Source: Stenogyne calaminthoides
Taxonomy: Eukaryota > Streptophyta > Magnoliopsida > Lamiales > Lamiaceae
Length of the DNA: 64,000 nucleotides
Assembly: GCA_037126765.1 (NCBI GenBank)
Contig: JBBCBC010000002.1
Coordinates: forward strand, 47,496,889-47,560,888
Direction: 5' to 3'
Shown in pieces: positions 22,953 to 34,245 of the stretch. The notes below the pieces were generated by a model. The model was given only the letters and a program-made list of their open reading frames with translations. It was not told the DNA's origin and ran no database searches. Both the position numbers and the translations under genes were made by a program. Numbering within the stretch: position 1 is the stretch's first letter; each line of letters starts with the position of its first letter.

Positions 22953-24640
22953 ATGGCGAGCAATCAAGCCAATCTGAACGGCAAGATCTCGGGCACCCGC
23001 GATGGGCGCAAAGCCTCTATGAGCCCTCAATGTTCGACTCCCATCACGCCGCCAAGAAGAACCGCGATTGATGACCCCCGATCGTGGAACCCGAGGGACG
23101 CCGAGGGCCTAGAAAGGCCGTGATGGCCGGCCCTCAACAAAAAATGTCTCGTTTGATCCAGGAAGATGTGCGGCCTCCCAAAGAAGGCCACCTAGGAGGT
23201 TGGACCCTCGAAAAAGTTAGGTCGCTCAAGCCCTGGAAGGGCATTCGGCGTTAACCAACTGGCCTACGATCCCGGACAGACATGCCTGGTTCGCAATCGC
23301 CGGCTCCTCAGGGGAGGATTGGCGAGGTCGAAAGCAATGTGTTCGACCGACGCTTGGCGATCTCGGGGGTCGGCAAGCCCCGAGAACGTGGATGATAAAG
23401 GCACAATCGAGCCTCGTCATGCCGCAAGTGGAAGCGAGAGCGAGCCCTCGCGACCGAACCTCCACCATAATAACTTAAGGGTGCGGCCCGTGCGTGCGAC
23501 AACCCCCTGCAGAACGTGACCCACGGCCCGCCACGATCAGTCCAGTCACATTGCTAACCCGCATGGTCCAAGCAACCGATGGAATGCATGGAGAGTCGAA
23601 TGGGCCAATGGGGACAAACCCTTTCCACCGTCCGGACTCCCCACTTTCGGAACTTTCGTCACCGGGCGGCTATCAGCGAAGATCAATGTCGCGGCTCGAT
23701 CGCCACAAAGGGGGAACGCCGACTCCGCGGTCCATGTAGCGGCATTAACTCGCATACGGGTTTATAGGTGCTAATCGCGACCAAAATGTGGTCTATTCTT
23801 TCGACCGAAGTGACCGCTCTCACCAATGGTTCACCTTTGCGCGTCACCGATGGACACTTTTGAAAGCAACTCGCCATTTATTTTAACGATTTACGACCTG
23901 GCCAGGACGCCACATATGCAAAAACTTGATGAACACCCAACAGGGGGATACGAACTGACGGTCCTACATTGAAAGGATCGACAAGTTGATTACACAGAAC
24001 GAGATCCCATTGGGGATGAAGCAAAAATTGACGGTACGCTCCTACTAAAGAAGGGACCAAACTCGGGCGGTGATGATGGCCGAAGATGCAGCCACCGGCC
24101 TACCGACTTTTCGAGGAGATGGCTAATGACCGATACATACTGATTGGAGCTCTTGAAATCCCGACTATCCGAGACTCAACGAGGTCATGAGCCCAAGAAA
24201 AGTTCCAAAAGTCTTTTCGCAAGAGACAAGCCGCTGGAAGCTTCAAGCCTTTTGAGGAAAGCATTCCGTGAAATTGATGGATGCCCGGCATGACCCCGAA
24301 AACATTTTCACTCAGATCCGGGAGGAATCGCTTCTCCCCGCCCGGTGAAGAATAATGGCAAATGTAACCCCAACAAGTATGGCCACTTTCATGAACAGAC
24401 CGAGCATTATTCCAGTGAGTGCAAGGACCTATTGCCCCAACTCTGGAGATTGTATGAGGATGGCCTGCTTGACGAGTTCATCAAAGCGACCTTAAGAATG
24501 GGACAGCCCCGTGAGGTCGCCAACAACAAAGGAGAGGCGGTGTCATGGGAACAATAACCAAGGAAATGGCAAGCGGGAGTAACTCCATCCCGCCCATGGA
24601 AAAAAACGCGGAGATCGTGATGATACACACTCTCCCCCCT
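22953..24640 (+). pseudogene. Element E gag remnant
   Basis: A start MASNQANLNGKISG at 22953 runs about 56 codons to a stop; thereafter the frame is repeatedly broken. Near 24345-24557 a recognisable Tat Gag C-terminus remains, with the knuckle-like GHFHEQTEHYSSEC followed by LLPQLWRLYEDGLLDEFI. The CCHC pattern is incomplete. The matching part of F (35525-37130) is even more decayed. Gag would build the particle; this copy cannot. Confidence 0.65.
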
Positions 24641-24649
24641 TAGGATGGC

Positions 24650-27600
24650 TTGGGGCTAGCCACCAGCCTCCCCTCCGCCCGAAGGATGAAAGCAAAAATA
24701 AGGGAGTTAGAGAATGCCAGAAGATGGTGTTGCCTCGCCTCGCCGTTAGCAGGGAAGAGTCCAAGATTATCGAAGTTTGGAGAACAGGACAAGGTTGGGG
24801 TAGTCTACCCCAATGTCGATCCCTTGGTGATTCGGGCCAACATCATGGGGACTACGGTGTGCCGACTCCTGGTCGACGGGGGGGCTTTCTGCAACATCCT
24901 ATTCAAGAAGACCCTCGATCAGCTCGGGGATTACGATGCCTATGTCACCCCGCCACGACCACCTCGCGTGAAAGTGGTTTGGCGACAATTCATCGTGAGG
25001 CCCACCGGGATGATCCGATTGGCCATTGAGCTGGTTTCTATACTTAATAGTGAGGTTAGGGCAACTAGGCTGTTAGACTTTTTAGTAGTCGACCTCCCCA
25101 ACACCTACAATGGTTTCCTGGGGAGGCCTTTTGAACATGAATTCGAGGTTGCGTCCTCCACTTTCTATTTTTGTGTAAAGTTTCCCACCAAGAGTGGGGT
25201 GGTCGGCACCGTTAAGGGAGACCAAGTTGATGCGAGAGGTTGTTTGATTTACTCTTTCGTCTCTTTCACTTCTCGAGACTCAAGACTAGTACCTATCAAA
25301 CAAGCACTTGTAATAGATACCAATAAAATGTAATGAAAACTTAAGCGAGACAAGGATAAACAGAAAAGAACCTACAATACCACGACCCAAGAATAAAAGG
25401 CACTTAACCCGATGAATTCATGATCGAGGCCGAAATCGACGATCCCCGATGAGATGGCCCTAGAACCGTCCCGGGGGAAGAGCTAGAGAAGGTCAAGGTC
25501 GATCCAACTCGCCTGGATCTGGAGGTCATTATCGGCTCCAAGATACCGAACGACCTGAAGGGGAAAGTCATTGACTTTATCAAAAAGAACCTAGATGTCT
25601 TCGCCTGGTCGCACAAAAACATGGTGGGGATCGATCCATAGATCGCGTGCCATCGACTCCACATTGATCCATCCCGGAAGCCGGTTGCTCAGAAGAGGCG
25701 AAAATTTGGCCCTGAGAAGTATGCCATCAGGGGAAGAAAAAAAACCGGCCGGATAAGGACTCGATCATGCAGCCGACCAACCAACCAAATGGTAGCCAAT
25801 GCAGTATTGGTAAATAAATCCAATGGGACCTGGCGGTTATGTATCGACTTCACCGACCTCAACGAGGCCTGCCCTAAAGACTTCTTCCCGATGCCACATA
25901 TCAATCACCTGATAGATAATACGGCCGGACACGAAATGATGTCATTCACGGATACTTTCGTGGGATATCACCAAATAGCCATGCACGAACCAGATCGGCA
26001 GCACACCTCGTTTCTGATGGAAAAGAACCTATATTGCTGGAAGAGAATGTCGTTCGACTTGAAAAACTCAGGGGCAACATACCAAAGGCTGGTCAATCAC
26101 ATGTTTGCCGACCAGATAGGGAAGTCGGTAGAAGTCTATGTCAACGACATCGTCTTCAAAAGCTTAAAAAGAGAAGACCACTTGCTTCACCTCGCGCAGA
26201 CATTTGAAATCCTCAGAAAATTCAACATGAGACTCAACCCCAAGAAGTGTAACTTCGGAGTGGAGTTGGGGAAGTTCTCGGGATACTTGGTCAGTAAGCG
26301 GGGCATCGAGGCGAACCCAGGAAAGGTTAAAGTTGTACTAGACATGGGGGCACCCCGAAATGTGAGAGAAGTTTAGAGACTCACGGGATGCCTGGCTGCC
26401 CTGAGCAGATTCATCTCCCGGATGGGGGACAAATGCAAATCGATGTTCGACACGATCCGTAAGAAGGCAAAATTCGAATGGACACCCGAAAGCCAGGACG
26501 CTTTTGAAAAAATCAAAGCTTACCTGGCGGATGTGAGCATACTGTCCAACTTGTTCCAGGAGAGAAGTTGTTCTTGTATCTCGCGGCTTCGGAGACCGCC
26601 TTGAGCGCGGTACTGGTCCGAGCAGAAGGTCCAGTTCACCTACCCATTTACTTCGTTAGCCAGACATTGAACGAGACGGAGCAACGCTACCCCTCGCTAG
26701 AGAAGCTGGCATACGCATTAGTCATGAGCGTGAGAAAACTGAGACCAGATTTTCGACCATCGTGTCGAGGTTCTCACTTCCCTACCATGCAGAATATACT
26801 CCACCGCCCGGACACTTTAGGTCGATGCGCTTCAAATGGGCCATTGAGGTGGGCAAGACGTAAAGAATCCTACGCGCTTTCACGACCGCCATCAAGGCTT
26901 AAGCATCGGCCGACTTCTTTAGTAGATTTACGTTCCTTACGAAGCGGAAAGTCGTGCAACCATGCGGGAGCTTTTGCGGGATGGTCGGCGACCTCTCACA
27001 AGTCGGGGGCGCCGGTGGTTTTATTGAGCCCCGAGGGTATTCATTCCAGAATTCCATTACCTTGATTTTCCCGCGACAAAACAATAAGGCCGAGTACGAG
27101 GCTCATCGCTGGCCCGAAATGGCAACAACCATGGGGGGTCAAGAGATCGCAAGTTCATACCGACTCCCCAACTCGTGCCCCGCCAAGTTTGGGGGAATAC
27201 GAGGCTAGGGACGATGCGATGGTGGCCTATCGTGAAGTTGTGAAAACACCGTGCAAGAAGTTCACGCAGATCCATGTCAAGCCGATACGAGAGAGCGGAA
27301 CTCGCGAGCCGACATGTTTTAGCCAAAGTTGGCGACCGGAGGATCACCAGATATGAAGGATGTCACCATCACGACACTTCCCCACCCATCCACCGCACAA
27401 GTAACCGTGAATAACATTAGAAAACCTTGTCGAATCGATGACACCCATCATGGAGTATTTGATAAGCGGGTCTATTGTCACCGACAAGATCCCAGCTCGA
27501 CAACATAGCTTGTGTCGCCTGCTACACAATGATCAAATGGGGAGTTTGATAAGCGAGGCTTCAGCATACCCCTACTTCGATGTATAACACCCGAACAAGG

Positions 27601-28661
27601 TCAAGTCATCTTGCGGGAAATACACGAAGGGGCATGCGGAAACCACACTGGGGGAGTCACTGGCCCACAAAACCACAAGGCAGGGATATTTTTAGCCAAC
27701 CTTAAGGGCCGATGCCATCGTCTTCGCCCGCAAATGCCACAAATGTCATATTTATGCCCCCTCTATCAAGGTCGCACCTGAAGAACTCACGAGCATCCTC
27801 AGTCCTTGGCCCTTTACAAAGTGCGGGATATATATCATTGAGCCACTCCCAACGGCCCCAGGTGCGGTCAAGTATGCCTTAGTAGCGGTGGATTACTTCA
27901 CAAAATGGGCCGAGGCTGAGGCACTGGCAACCATCGACCAAGATCATGTCATCAGGTTCATTTGGCGCAACATTATCTGCAAATTCGGACTACCTCAGGC
28001 CATCATATCAGACAACTGGAAGCAGTTCGAAGGTACGAAGATCGACGCCTTCTTCAAAAAATGGAAGATCACAAAGCTATTCTCCACCCCATACCACCCC
28101 CAATCGAACGGACAGGTCGAGGCCGTGAACAAAATCATAAAGCACACGCTCAAGGCTAGGATCGAAGGGGGGAAAGGGAAATGGGCTAGCGAAGCTACCG
28201 ACAAAGCATGGGCGCATGTAACAACCCGCAGAATTCAATGGGCTAAACCCTTTTTCGCTATCCTTCGAATCGGAGGAAAGCTGGTGCTCATGGAGGTCGA
28301 TGTCCCAACTTTTCGGACTAGCTAAGTCACTTTCGATCACAACGATGAGGCCCTGGAGAGGAACCTCGACCTACTCGAAGAAAAACGACTAGAGGCTAAT
28401 ATGAGAAATGCCAGATACAAGCAGAGGTCTGAGAAATATTACAACTCTAAAGCACGAAGTTCGACGCTTTAAGGTCGGGGACCTAAGATCAAGAAGATAC
28501 TCTGAGACTCAAAAGGTGCTCTCGCCCCAATTGGGGAGAGCCCTTTCCAGATATCAAAGGTCCTACCAAATGGAGCATACGAGCTCGAGAAAGCAGATGG
28601 GACCAAGGCTCAATATCCGTTGAATGCAACTCATTTGAAAAAATACTACCAAGAGATTTAG
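24650..28661 (+). pseudogene. Element E pol (protease-RT-RNase H-integrase), broken
   Basis: The protease block (24790-25250) has VVYPNVDPLVIRANI then LLVDGGAFCNILF, with Asp-Gly-Gly where most relatives have Asp-[Ser/Thr/Asn]-Gly. RT (about 25690-26380) keeps CIDFTDLNEACPKDFFPMP and ATYQRLVNHMFADQIGKSVEVY, but its catalytic box reads YVND instead of YVDD. RNase H (about 26440-26760) includes SETALSAVLVRAEG. Integrase retains MDYFTKWAEAEA, ISDNWKQFEG (Trp for the usual Gly) and SNGQVEAVNKIIK. The region ends HLKKYYQEI, TAG 28659-28661. Several frameshifts and stops lie between blocks, including near 25740, 26555 and 26760-27550. Confidence 0.85.
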
Positions 28662-28755
28662 GTCCTCAGATCGATCAAGTCGATGTAAACAAGTATTTGC
28701 AAAGAATAACAATTCTTCTTTTTGAAATGTAAGATTCCTGTGTGTAAACCAAGCT

Positions 28756-28885
28756 GGTCGCATGAAAAACATATGATCGATGAAATGCATACCACATGAA
28801 AGACATGATCGATAACACGCAGGTCGCATGAAAGACATGATCGAAAAACACGCAGTCGCATGAAAGACATGATTGATAACGCATG
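28756..28885 (+). repeat. Minisatellite 1 in E (about 33-bp unit, four copies)
   Basis: Four units of 31-35 bp built on GTCGCATGAAAGACATGATC, at 28756, 28791, 28822 and 28855. F has two copies (41261-41328). The array lies just after the pol stop. Confidence 0.85.
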
Positions 28886-29182
28886 TAACCCGAGGTCCGA
28901 CTTTTAGAAAGATGGAGGTGAGGTCGCCACCTAACAAAGCGGTCATCCCTCGACTTTTATAAGACGACATCACGCAAATATCCAAGAAACAAGTCGATAC
29001 AAAATAAGACGACAAGGACTAAGCAAAAAAGTCGATAAGGAAATCAAGTCAACACAATGAAGGAATTAAAAAGGAGAATTTCATTAATAAAGACCCGGAG
29101 GTCGGGAAAACCCATTATTATAATAGACCAAGGTCGTTAAAGAGAAAGCATTCCAATACAATACATTTTTTCGGAATCGAAG

Positions 29183-29254
29183 CTAGCGACTTTGGTCTAT
29201 ACCACTTGAGCCAATTGAACTAGCGACTTGGTCTATACTACATTGCTACTGGGG
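29183..29254 (+). repeat. Minisatellite 2 in E (about 35-bp unit, two copies)
   Basis: Two units starting CTAGCGACTT(T)GGTCTATAC. F has three at 41586-41692. Confidence 0.75.
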
Positions 29255-29486
29255 TGGCATCTCTCGGACGCGGAGGTCACTGAGGAAGATGCTTCAAAAC
29301 TATCGGAAAAGGATGTTACAACATCCTTGGAATGTCGATCTTTGTGAATGGGGCTTCAGATGAGCAAGCACGAAGTGCCATCTTTTCTGACAAAGTAAAA
29401 AAAAAACTCAAGGGATTGTGAAGGGCATTTTGGCATGATCGGATTCGCATTAAACCAGATCACAGATCAAGAGGGGCCCATCACCA

Positions 29487-29681
29487 TTAATCACGTTCCA
29501 ATCGGGCGCCCGAGACACCGTGAGTTAGGCCCCACCGCCACGGAAGGCGGACCACGCCCGGGTAATAACAAAAATTGGCAATGGTTGTATGGCTACCCTC
29601 CGCGGAAAGCAAAATCCGAGATGGAGGAACCGCAAAGATGGTCCGAGTCCCAAAATAATGAGCATGAGCCGTAGAGGCCAT
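29487..29681 (-). pseudogene. Element E antisense ORF, short unit (a)
   Basis: A minus-strand ORF of 64 codons starts at 29681, about 125 bp after a minus-strand TATA box. Its segment ILLSAEGSHTTIANFCYYPG lines up with FLMLPSSEDDHMAIAKLCHHPG in unit a of F and with FLVSSPSDDDDTAIAEL in the long unit b. So it is a shortened tandem duplicate of the long antisense gene. Function is unknown. It lacks the Transposase_28-like part present in unit b. Confidence 0.55.
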
Positions 29682-29796
29682 CGACCGAAAGGGTTTTAAA
29701 AACGAGAAGATCGGGAATCGCCTATACGGAGCTTCGAGGCTAAAAGTGGGGGAGATCGAGAGGGGGAAGATGATTTTTCAACAGGAAATACCCGCC

Positions 29797-29806
29797 CTAT
29801 TTATAG
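29797..29806 (-). promoter_or_regulatory. TATA box of antisense unit a in E
   Basis: On the minus strand this reads CTATAAATAG. The same box in the same context (CCCGCCCTATTTATAGATG on the plus strand) is at 42247-42256 in F. Confidence 0.65.
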
Positions 29807-30110
29807 ATGGAGGGCGGGGTCAAGTTGCGATTTCAACTCTCGAGGGCCCTACGTAAAAAACCGGGCGGCGAGACGGGGGCACGGGACAAGACGCGACTTT
29901 TTGGTTGGGCCAATTTATGGTGCCCGGCACCACCTAATACCTGTGCCATCATTTCGATCACAATCGTCACACCGATTCGGAAAATCGAGACAACGTTTTT
30001 TTCCCCGAGGGAGGAGATGTCGGCAGAGTACATTTCCCAAGTCCGACTCGCCAAAAATTGATAAGTTGTACGAAGTTCATTCAAGGCCCCAAGACGAGCT
30101 TTGCGACTCG

Positions 30111-30120
30111 ACTTGAGGGG
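30111..30120 (+). other. Internal polypurine-tract-like copy in E
   Basis: ACTTGAGGGG, preceded by sequence resembling that before the true PPT (GCGA.CTC.TC/ACTTGAGGGG at 33551-33568). It marks the junction between the two tandem antisense units. Confidence 0.5.
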
Positions 30121-30281
30121 GATGAAATATGGGAGTTTATTTTACATAGTAAGATAAGCACCAGACCAAAACATAAAATAACTTCCATTAATAGAAGACC
30201 CGAAGGTCGGGAGAAACACATCATAAACCAAAAGCCTGAAGGCTAGTACAACGGAAAACAAAAAAAAGTAGAGTTGCGATC

Positions 30282-33116
30282 TCAGTCCTTCTCGGGGTTA
30301 GGGGCGCTTGAGGTCGGGTAATGACCGCCCCCGAAGGAGTCTCCCGTCACAGAACCACCGGGTGGATCACCGGGGCTTAAAGACCCCTCCACGATGGGCT
30401 CTAAGAGTATGACAACAGTTGGAGGAACAACCTCCGACCTCGGTATCTCCTCCCCGATGGGCTCGGCGGGAGTGGCAGCTGCGGGAGGAGCAACCTTCGA
30501 GCTCGTCAACTTCTCCGCCAAAGGCTCAGAAGATGTGGCATCCGGGAGGTCAACCAGCGGGGAGTCGGGGAGAGGGCGAACGATTTGCCCGAGATCGGGA
30601 AAGAAGAAGAGATCGATGCCCATATCCTCCAAATCTTGGATGTCTAACAAAACATCGAGGGCCAGAGGGTTGTCCCGAACATACTCCTTGAGATCAGTGA
30701 CTAGCCCAGTAAGGTCGCCGGAAGGGTTCGCCTGGTGACATATTCGGATGGCGCCCGCAAAGGCCATCACATACTCGAAATTAGTGTTCATCTCTTCGGC
30801 GATCTTGAACGGGCCTCCCTAGTGTCCAGCCCCCTTTCGCATTCCGCCGCCCCCAGATCGCCTCCACCGCCACCCCTTTTTCGCCTCGGATCATCTTCAA
30901 CTTTCTAAGTCAAGGGTTCCACCGGCCGACTTCTCCTTTCTCCTGAAGACGCCCTCTAGCTCAGCAAGGCGACCCTCGACGATCGATATTCGTAGAAGAT
31001 GCTCCCCATTGGCTTTCTCTAACCCTTTCGAGTCTCGCCAGCCTAAGATCAACCCCTCGACGGACACATGAGCCTCGACTCACGGAGATGTTGAGCTGGG
31101 TTTCAATTTTGGGCACCGGGTCCTCTCCAAATAAAGCGCCTTTAAGAGTGTGGACCATGGCGAAGTACATATTGCCCATCATTTTCCGACGACGGGCGTT
31201 GTCATGATCAAGACGACGCCCACGCCCGGGGCATGTTGTGCACGCTTTGGGAAAGGTACCCCGGCCACTTATCGGGGAGGTCGGTCAAGCAAAGGGGAGG
31301 ACTCCGAGGAAGTTAACCACCGGGACAAAAGTCGACGGGCCGATTTTAGGGTCAGAAGGAAAGCCGAATCATCGAGTTGCGAGGATTCATGTTGAAAAAA
31401 AAAAAAGAGGATCAGCAAACCATAATGAGGACTTACTGCGTTCACCCGCCTCCTCCCCCAGCCTAAGAAGCGAGTCATCATCTTCGTACGAGCTCTCCTC
31501 CGGCCGGGCGAGGCAGAGTCCTGAAGTTGGCGGGTGGCGAGACCGTGTCGGTCGCCAACAAGGACGGGCGGACCCTATCTTTCTTCCCCAGCCCCCTCGT
31601 TGATTTCGGACTCAGACGTCAAGATCTCCTCCCTCACTCTCTTCCGAAAGCATGCCTTTTTCTACGGAGTCGACCAGTAGACTTTCTCTTGCCTTTTGTC
31701 GGCAAAGCAGAGGGACCGGTGGGGACCTAACCCGGAGGGACAACCCGGTGGGGAGACGGGCGGAGGGCGGTTTCAGAGGTCGCCATCGCCTCATGTTTCG
31801 CGTAACGCATTTCCTACGCGAGGCCATGATGTCCGCAGAAGTTTTACGATGGTAAACTGGGTGTTAGAACCGCAGGAATGAGAAGCCAACAAGCCAGGGT
31901 CGACATCGAAAAGATGTAATAAGCATGTAGTAAGGAAACTTACAAGGGATCTTCGATGACGCGGCACGCGGTATGTTCGGCTTTTGAGACGGTCGAGCTC
32001 TTGGAGTTCAGGGCATTAACGCCCCAAGCAGCTCGAAGCGGTATCACTTGACTAGTTTGAAGGCCTCCAAAAAGTCCCAATACAGTCGGATTTTTTGAGG
32101 CGTGGAACACCGCAAAAGAAAAATGAGAATTAGATCAAGACGACTTCTAATCAAGAATACGAGATTTACCGTGGTTCTACTGGGTTCCACATAACTGTCG
32201 GGACATGTATGGGAAGAGTGCTTGAAGGGTCCACGGACTCCCATGCCCCTCCAATGAACCACCACTTCCTGTGCCAACCATCGACTTTGTTAGGGATCCT
32301 ACTTACGAGCTCCTTGCCTCGGCGAAGTCGCACAACATTGTAGCCGCCGGCTTGGGTAATAGGCGTCATCACGAAAGATATTTCTCCTGGGTTTGGCAAC
32401 CGATATAGCCTGGCCTGTCCCGGCACAGTCATTGTGGAAAGAATATAGCTCCATCCATTATGAGTGATCTGGGTCAGACTCTGATTCCAAGCCGCCAGTA
32501 GGTGAGAAATCGCTGGGTGGAGCGAGAACCGGATCCCGACCTCCATTTTATGTTCGTTGACTGCGATCATCTCGGGTGGCGGTTGGTCAGCGCTCTCATT
32601 AGGTGTCGCCCCGTAGAAGTTTACATCCCGGGGGACTTTATAAAGGCGGCGGAGGGACCGGACGTAGTAGTCGGTAAGAACCGACCTGTTCTTCTTTTGT
32701 GAAGCAACAAAGTCCGACTCGACCAACTTCCGATAGTCACGAGCCATTCTCTCATAGGGGGCTCGGGCCTCATAGGAGCGGTAATCGAAAACCCGCTCAT
32801 AAACTCCATATTGTCGGGGTGGGTTGGAGGTTCCGGATCCACCTTCTGTGACCGGGGCGGCCGGGCGAAATGAGCTCGGTTCCAAAGCAGGGATATATAC
32901 AATGTCTTCCAACTCCCTCAAAAATTGATCGTCAGCCCCTTCACCGTCCCGACCGGCGCCGGAGGCACCGGCGGTCGAGGGCATGGCTGGATCGGTGGTG
33001 GAGGTCTCTGTGTTATTACGACTGTATAACTCGGCAATTGCAGTATCATCGTCGTCGGAAGGTGAAGAAACCAGGAACAGAGGGGGTGTGGGAGCAGATA
33101 GGGAGCCGGAAGCCAT
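30282..33116 (-). pseudogene. Element E antisense gene, long unit (b)
   Basis: Minus-strand gene from ATG 33116. Exon 1 (33116-32170) encodes about 315 residues: an acidic start (FLVSSPSDDDD), then a domain like the 'putative gypsy type transposon' (Transposase_28) family with GIRFSLHPAISHLLAAWNQS and KWWFIGGAWESV. A 59-nt intron follows (32169-32111; donor GTAAATC, acceptor here CG instead of AG), then exon 2 CSTPQKIRLYWDFLEAFKLVK and a stop also present in F. Further on, an open segment (30791-30282) holds a Pro/Glu-rich C-terminus with three imperfect repeats around EPIGEEIPRSEVVPP; the middle is broken. Extra antisense ORFs are known in Tat/Grande-type elements; their role is unknown. Confidence 0.7.
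32111..32169 (-). other. 59-nt intron of antisense gene b in E
   Basis: Read on the minus strand it begins GTAAATCTCGTA, holds a branch-point-like CTAAT and a pyrimidine tract TTTTTCTTTTG, and ends in CG. The F copy (46506-46448) has the same length and a proper AG, so the E acceptor is probably mutated. Confidence 0.6.
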
Positions 33117-33241
33117 TGATGTGAAATGGGGGAAAGACGGTTACCTGAAAAGCTTCCGAGTGCCTGAAGAATAGCCGGAAAGTTCAAGCCGGAGTTTCGA
33201 GAGACGAGAGAGAGGAAGGCTTTTGAGGAGGAACCCTAGAC

Positions 33242-33253
33242 CTATTTATAAAG
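33242..33253 (-). promoter_or_regulatory. TATA box of antisense gene b in E
   Basis: The minus strand reads CTTTATAAATAG, 126-137 bp before ATG 33116. F has TATAAAAA at a matching place. Confidence 0.65.
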
Positions 33254-33560
33254 AGACGAAGGGTCGAAAGTATAAATTTTGAATTCTTGGGGACCCCCGC
33301 GAAAATTAGGACGACGTGGGTGGTGCGTAGGGAGCACGCGATCGCCGATTGGGTGAACTCGCGGCTTGAAATGTCACCTGTCTACCAAACCATCATTGCA
33401 ATCCTGTCACCTGTCAGGCCAGTTGGGGAGACCTAGGCGACTCTACGACTCCCCAAGGACAGAGACTTGACTCGGGCACAGATCCCAAGATCGACTTGCT
33501 GTAAGTCGACTAATTTCAATGATTCAAGAAAAGATCCCGAAGCGAGCTCGCGACCTCATC

Positions 33561-33572
33561 TTGAGGGGCAAT
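33561..33572 (+). other. Polypurine tract of element E
   Basis: TTGAGGGGCAAT abuts the 3' LTR (33573). The same sequence abuts the 3' LTR of F at 47904. Confidence 0.8.
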
Positions 33573-34148
33573 TGTTGTACGGGGAGATAACCCGACCTAA
33601 GGAAGGCTTGGGATTGGGTAATCTCATATGTAACGTGTTATCCGACTTTGTCCAGCTGGGGCAGGACGGGAGGCGGCTTTGGAGTTTCGGGAGGTCGCCT
33701 GCGGCCTGACATAATAAGAAGGTCGCGGTGTGACTTGAAAGAGCCGGAAGTCACGGTCTAAGTGATCACAACTTCGATTGGAGATATATATGGACAAGAT
33801 TCGGGCAGTTATGGTGAGGCGGATTTCTTGGGATGTATCAAGGGAAAGCATATCCGTGAGCGCGACTTGCGGAGCAAGGAAGGAAACCCTTATCAGCCCA
33901 TGAAGACTGTAGCCCTAGATTTATGTCTATAAATATCACTTGTAGTGTACGTTGTAAGGGATCGAACTTTTAGTACCCTAGGCATATATTATACAGTACA
34001 AATCCTGGCTTGGTTCCCCCAGACGTAGTCTATTCCAAAGACGAACTGGGTAATCAAATCACTTGTCATTGATTGCTTTCGCCGTGGTATTGATCGGAGC
34101 ATTACTAAATTGTTTGCTTGTTCGCCAGTAACATAATCGGGTACAACA
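33573..34148 (+). repeat. 3' LTR of element E
   Basis: 576 bp, TGTTGTACGG to GGTACAACA, TATA box TATAAATA at 33928-33935. Confidence 0.92.
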
Positions 34149-34153
34149 TTTCC

Positions 34154-34245
34154 CAATATAACATTCTATCTGTGTTCATACATATTTCTGGAAAAAATAT
34201 AAAAACATTTCATGAAAAATTATAAAAATTCATCCTAATACAACA
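34154..34245 (+). repeat. 3' LTR of element D, second part
   Basis: The last 92 bp of D's 3' LTR resume after E and its TSD copy and end CCTAATACAACA, followed by TSD GATGA. Confidence 0.9.

Larger units (their letters stand above)
22307..34148 (+). mobile_element. Element E: Ty3/gypsy Tat-type retrotransposon in D's 3' LTR
   Basis: Starts TGTTGTACGGGG and ends GGGTACAACA. TSD TTTCC is at 22302-22306 and 34149-34153. Length is 11,842 bp with LTRs of 564 and 576 bp, a PBS ATTGGCGCC, decayed gag-pol, and a long 3' region with antisense genes, the layout of Tat/Grande-type elements. It is sister to F. The LTR pair differs by about 5% plus indels; the 5' LTR lacks about 30 bp near its start. Confidence 0.92.
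16737..34245 (+). mobile_element. Element D: Ty3/gypsy retrotransposon (chromovirus-type) in B's leader
   Basis: LTRs start TGTTACGAG and end ATACAACA. TSD GATGA is at 16732-16736 and 34246-34250. Removing gypsy E from the 3' LTR leaves about 5.66 kb with LTRs of 522 and 523 bp, differing at about 19 sites (near 3.6%). Gene order is gag, protease, RT, RNase H, integrase, with a chromodomain remnant at the C-terminus, so a chromovirus (Reina-like by Gag knuckle, tentative). Confidence 0.92.

Noticed and set aside
31238..31855. Plus-strand ORFs opposite the antisense genes of E
   Set aside because: They overlap the minus-strand gene, are not conserved in F and show no domain.
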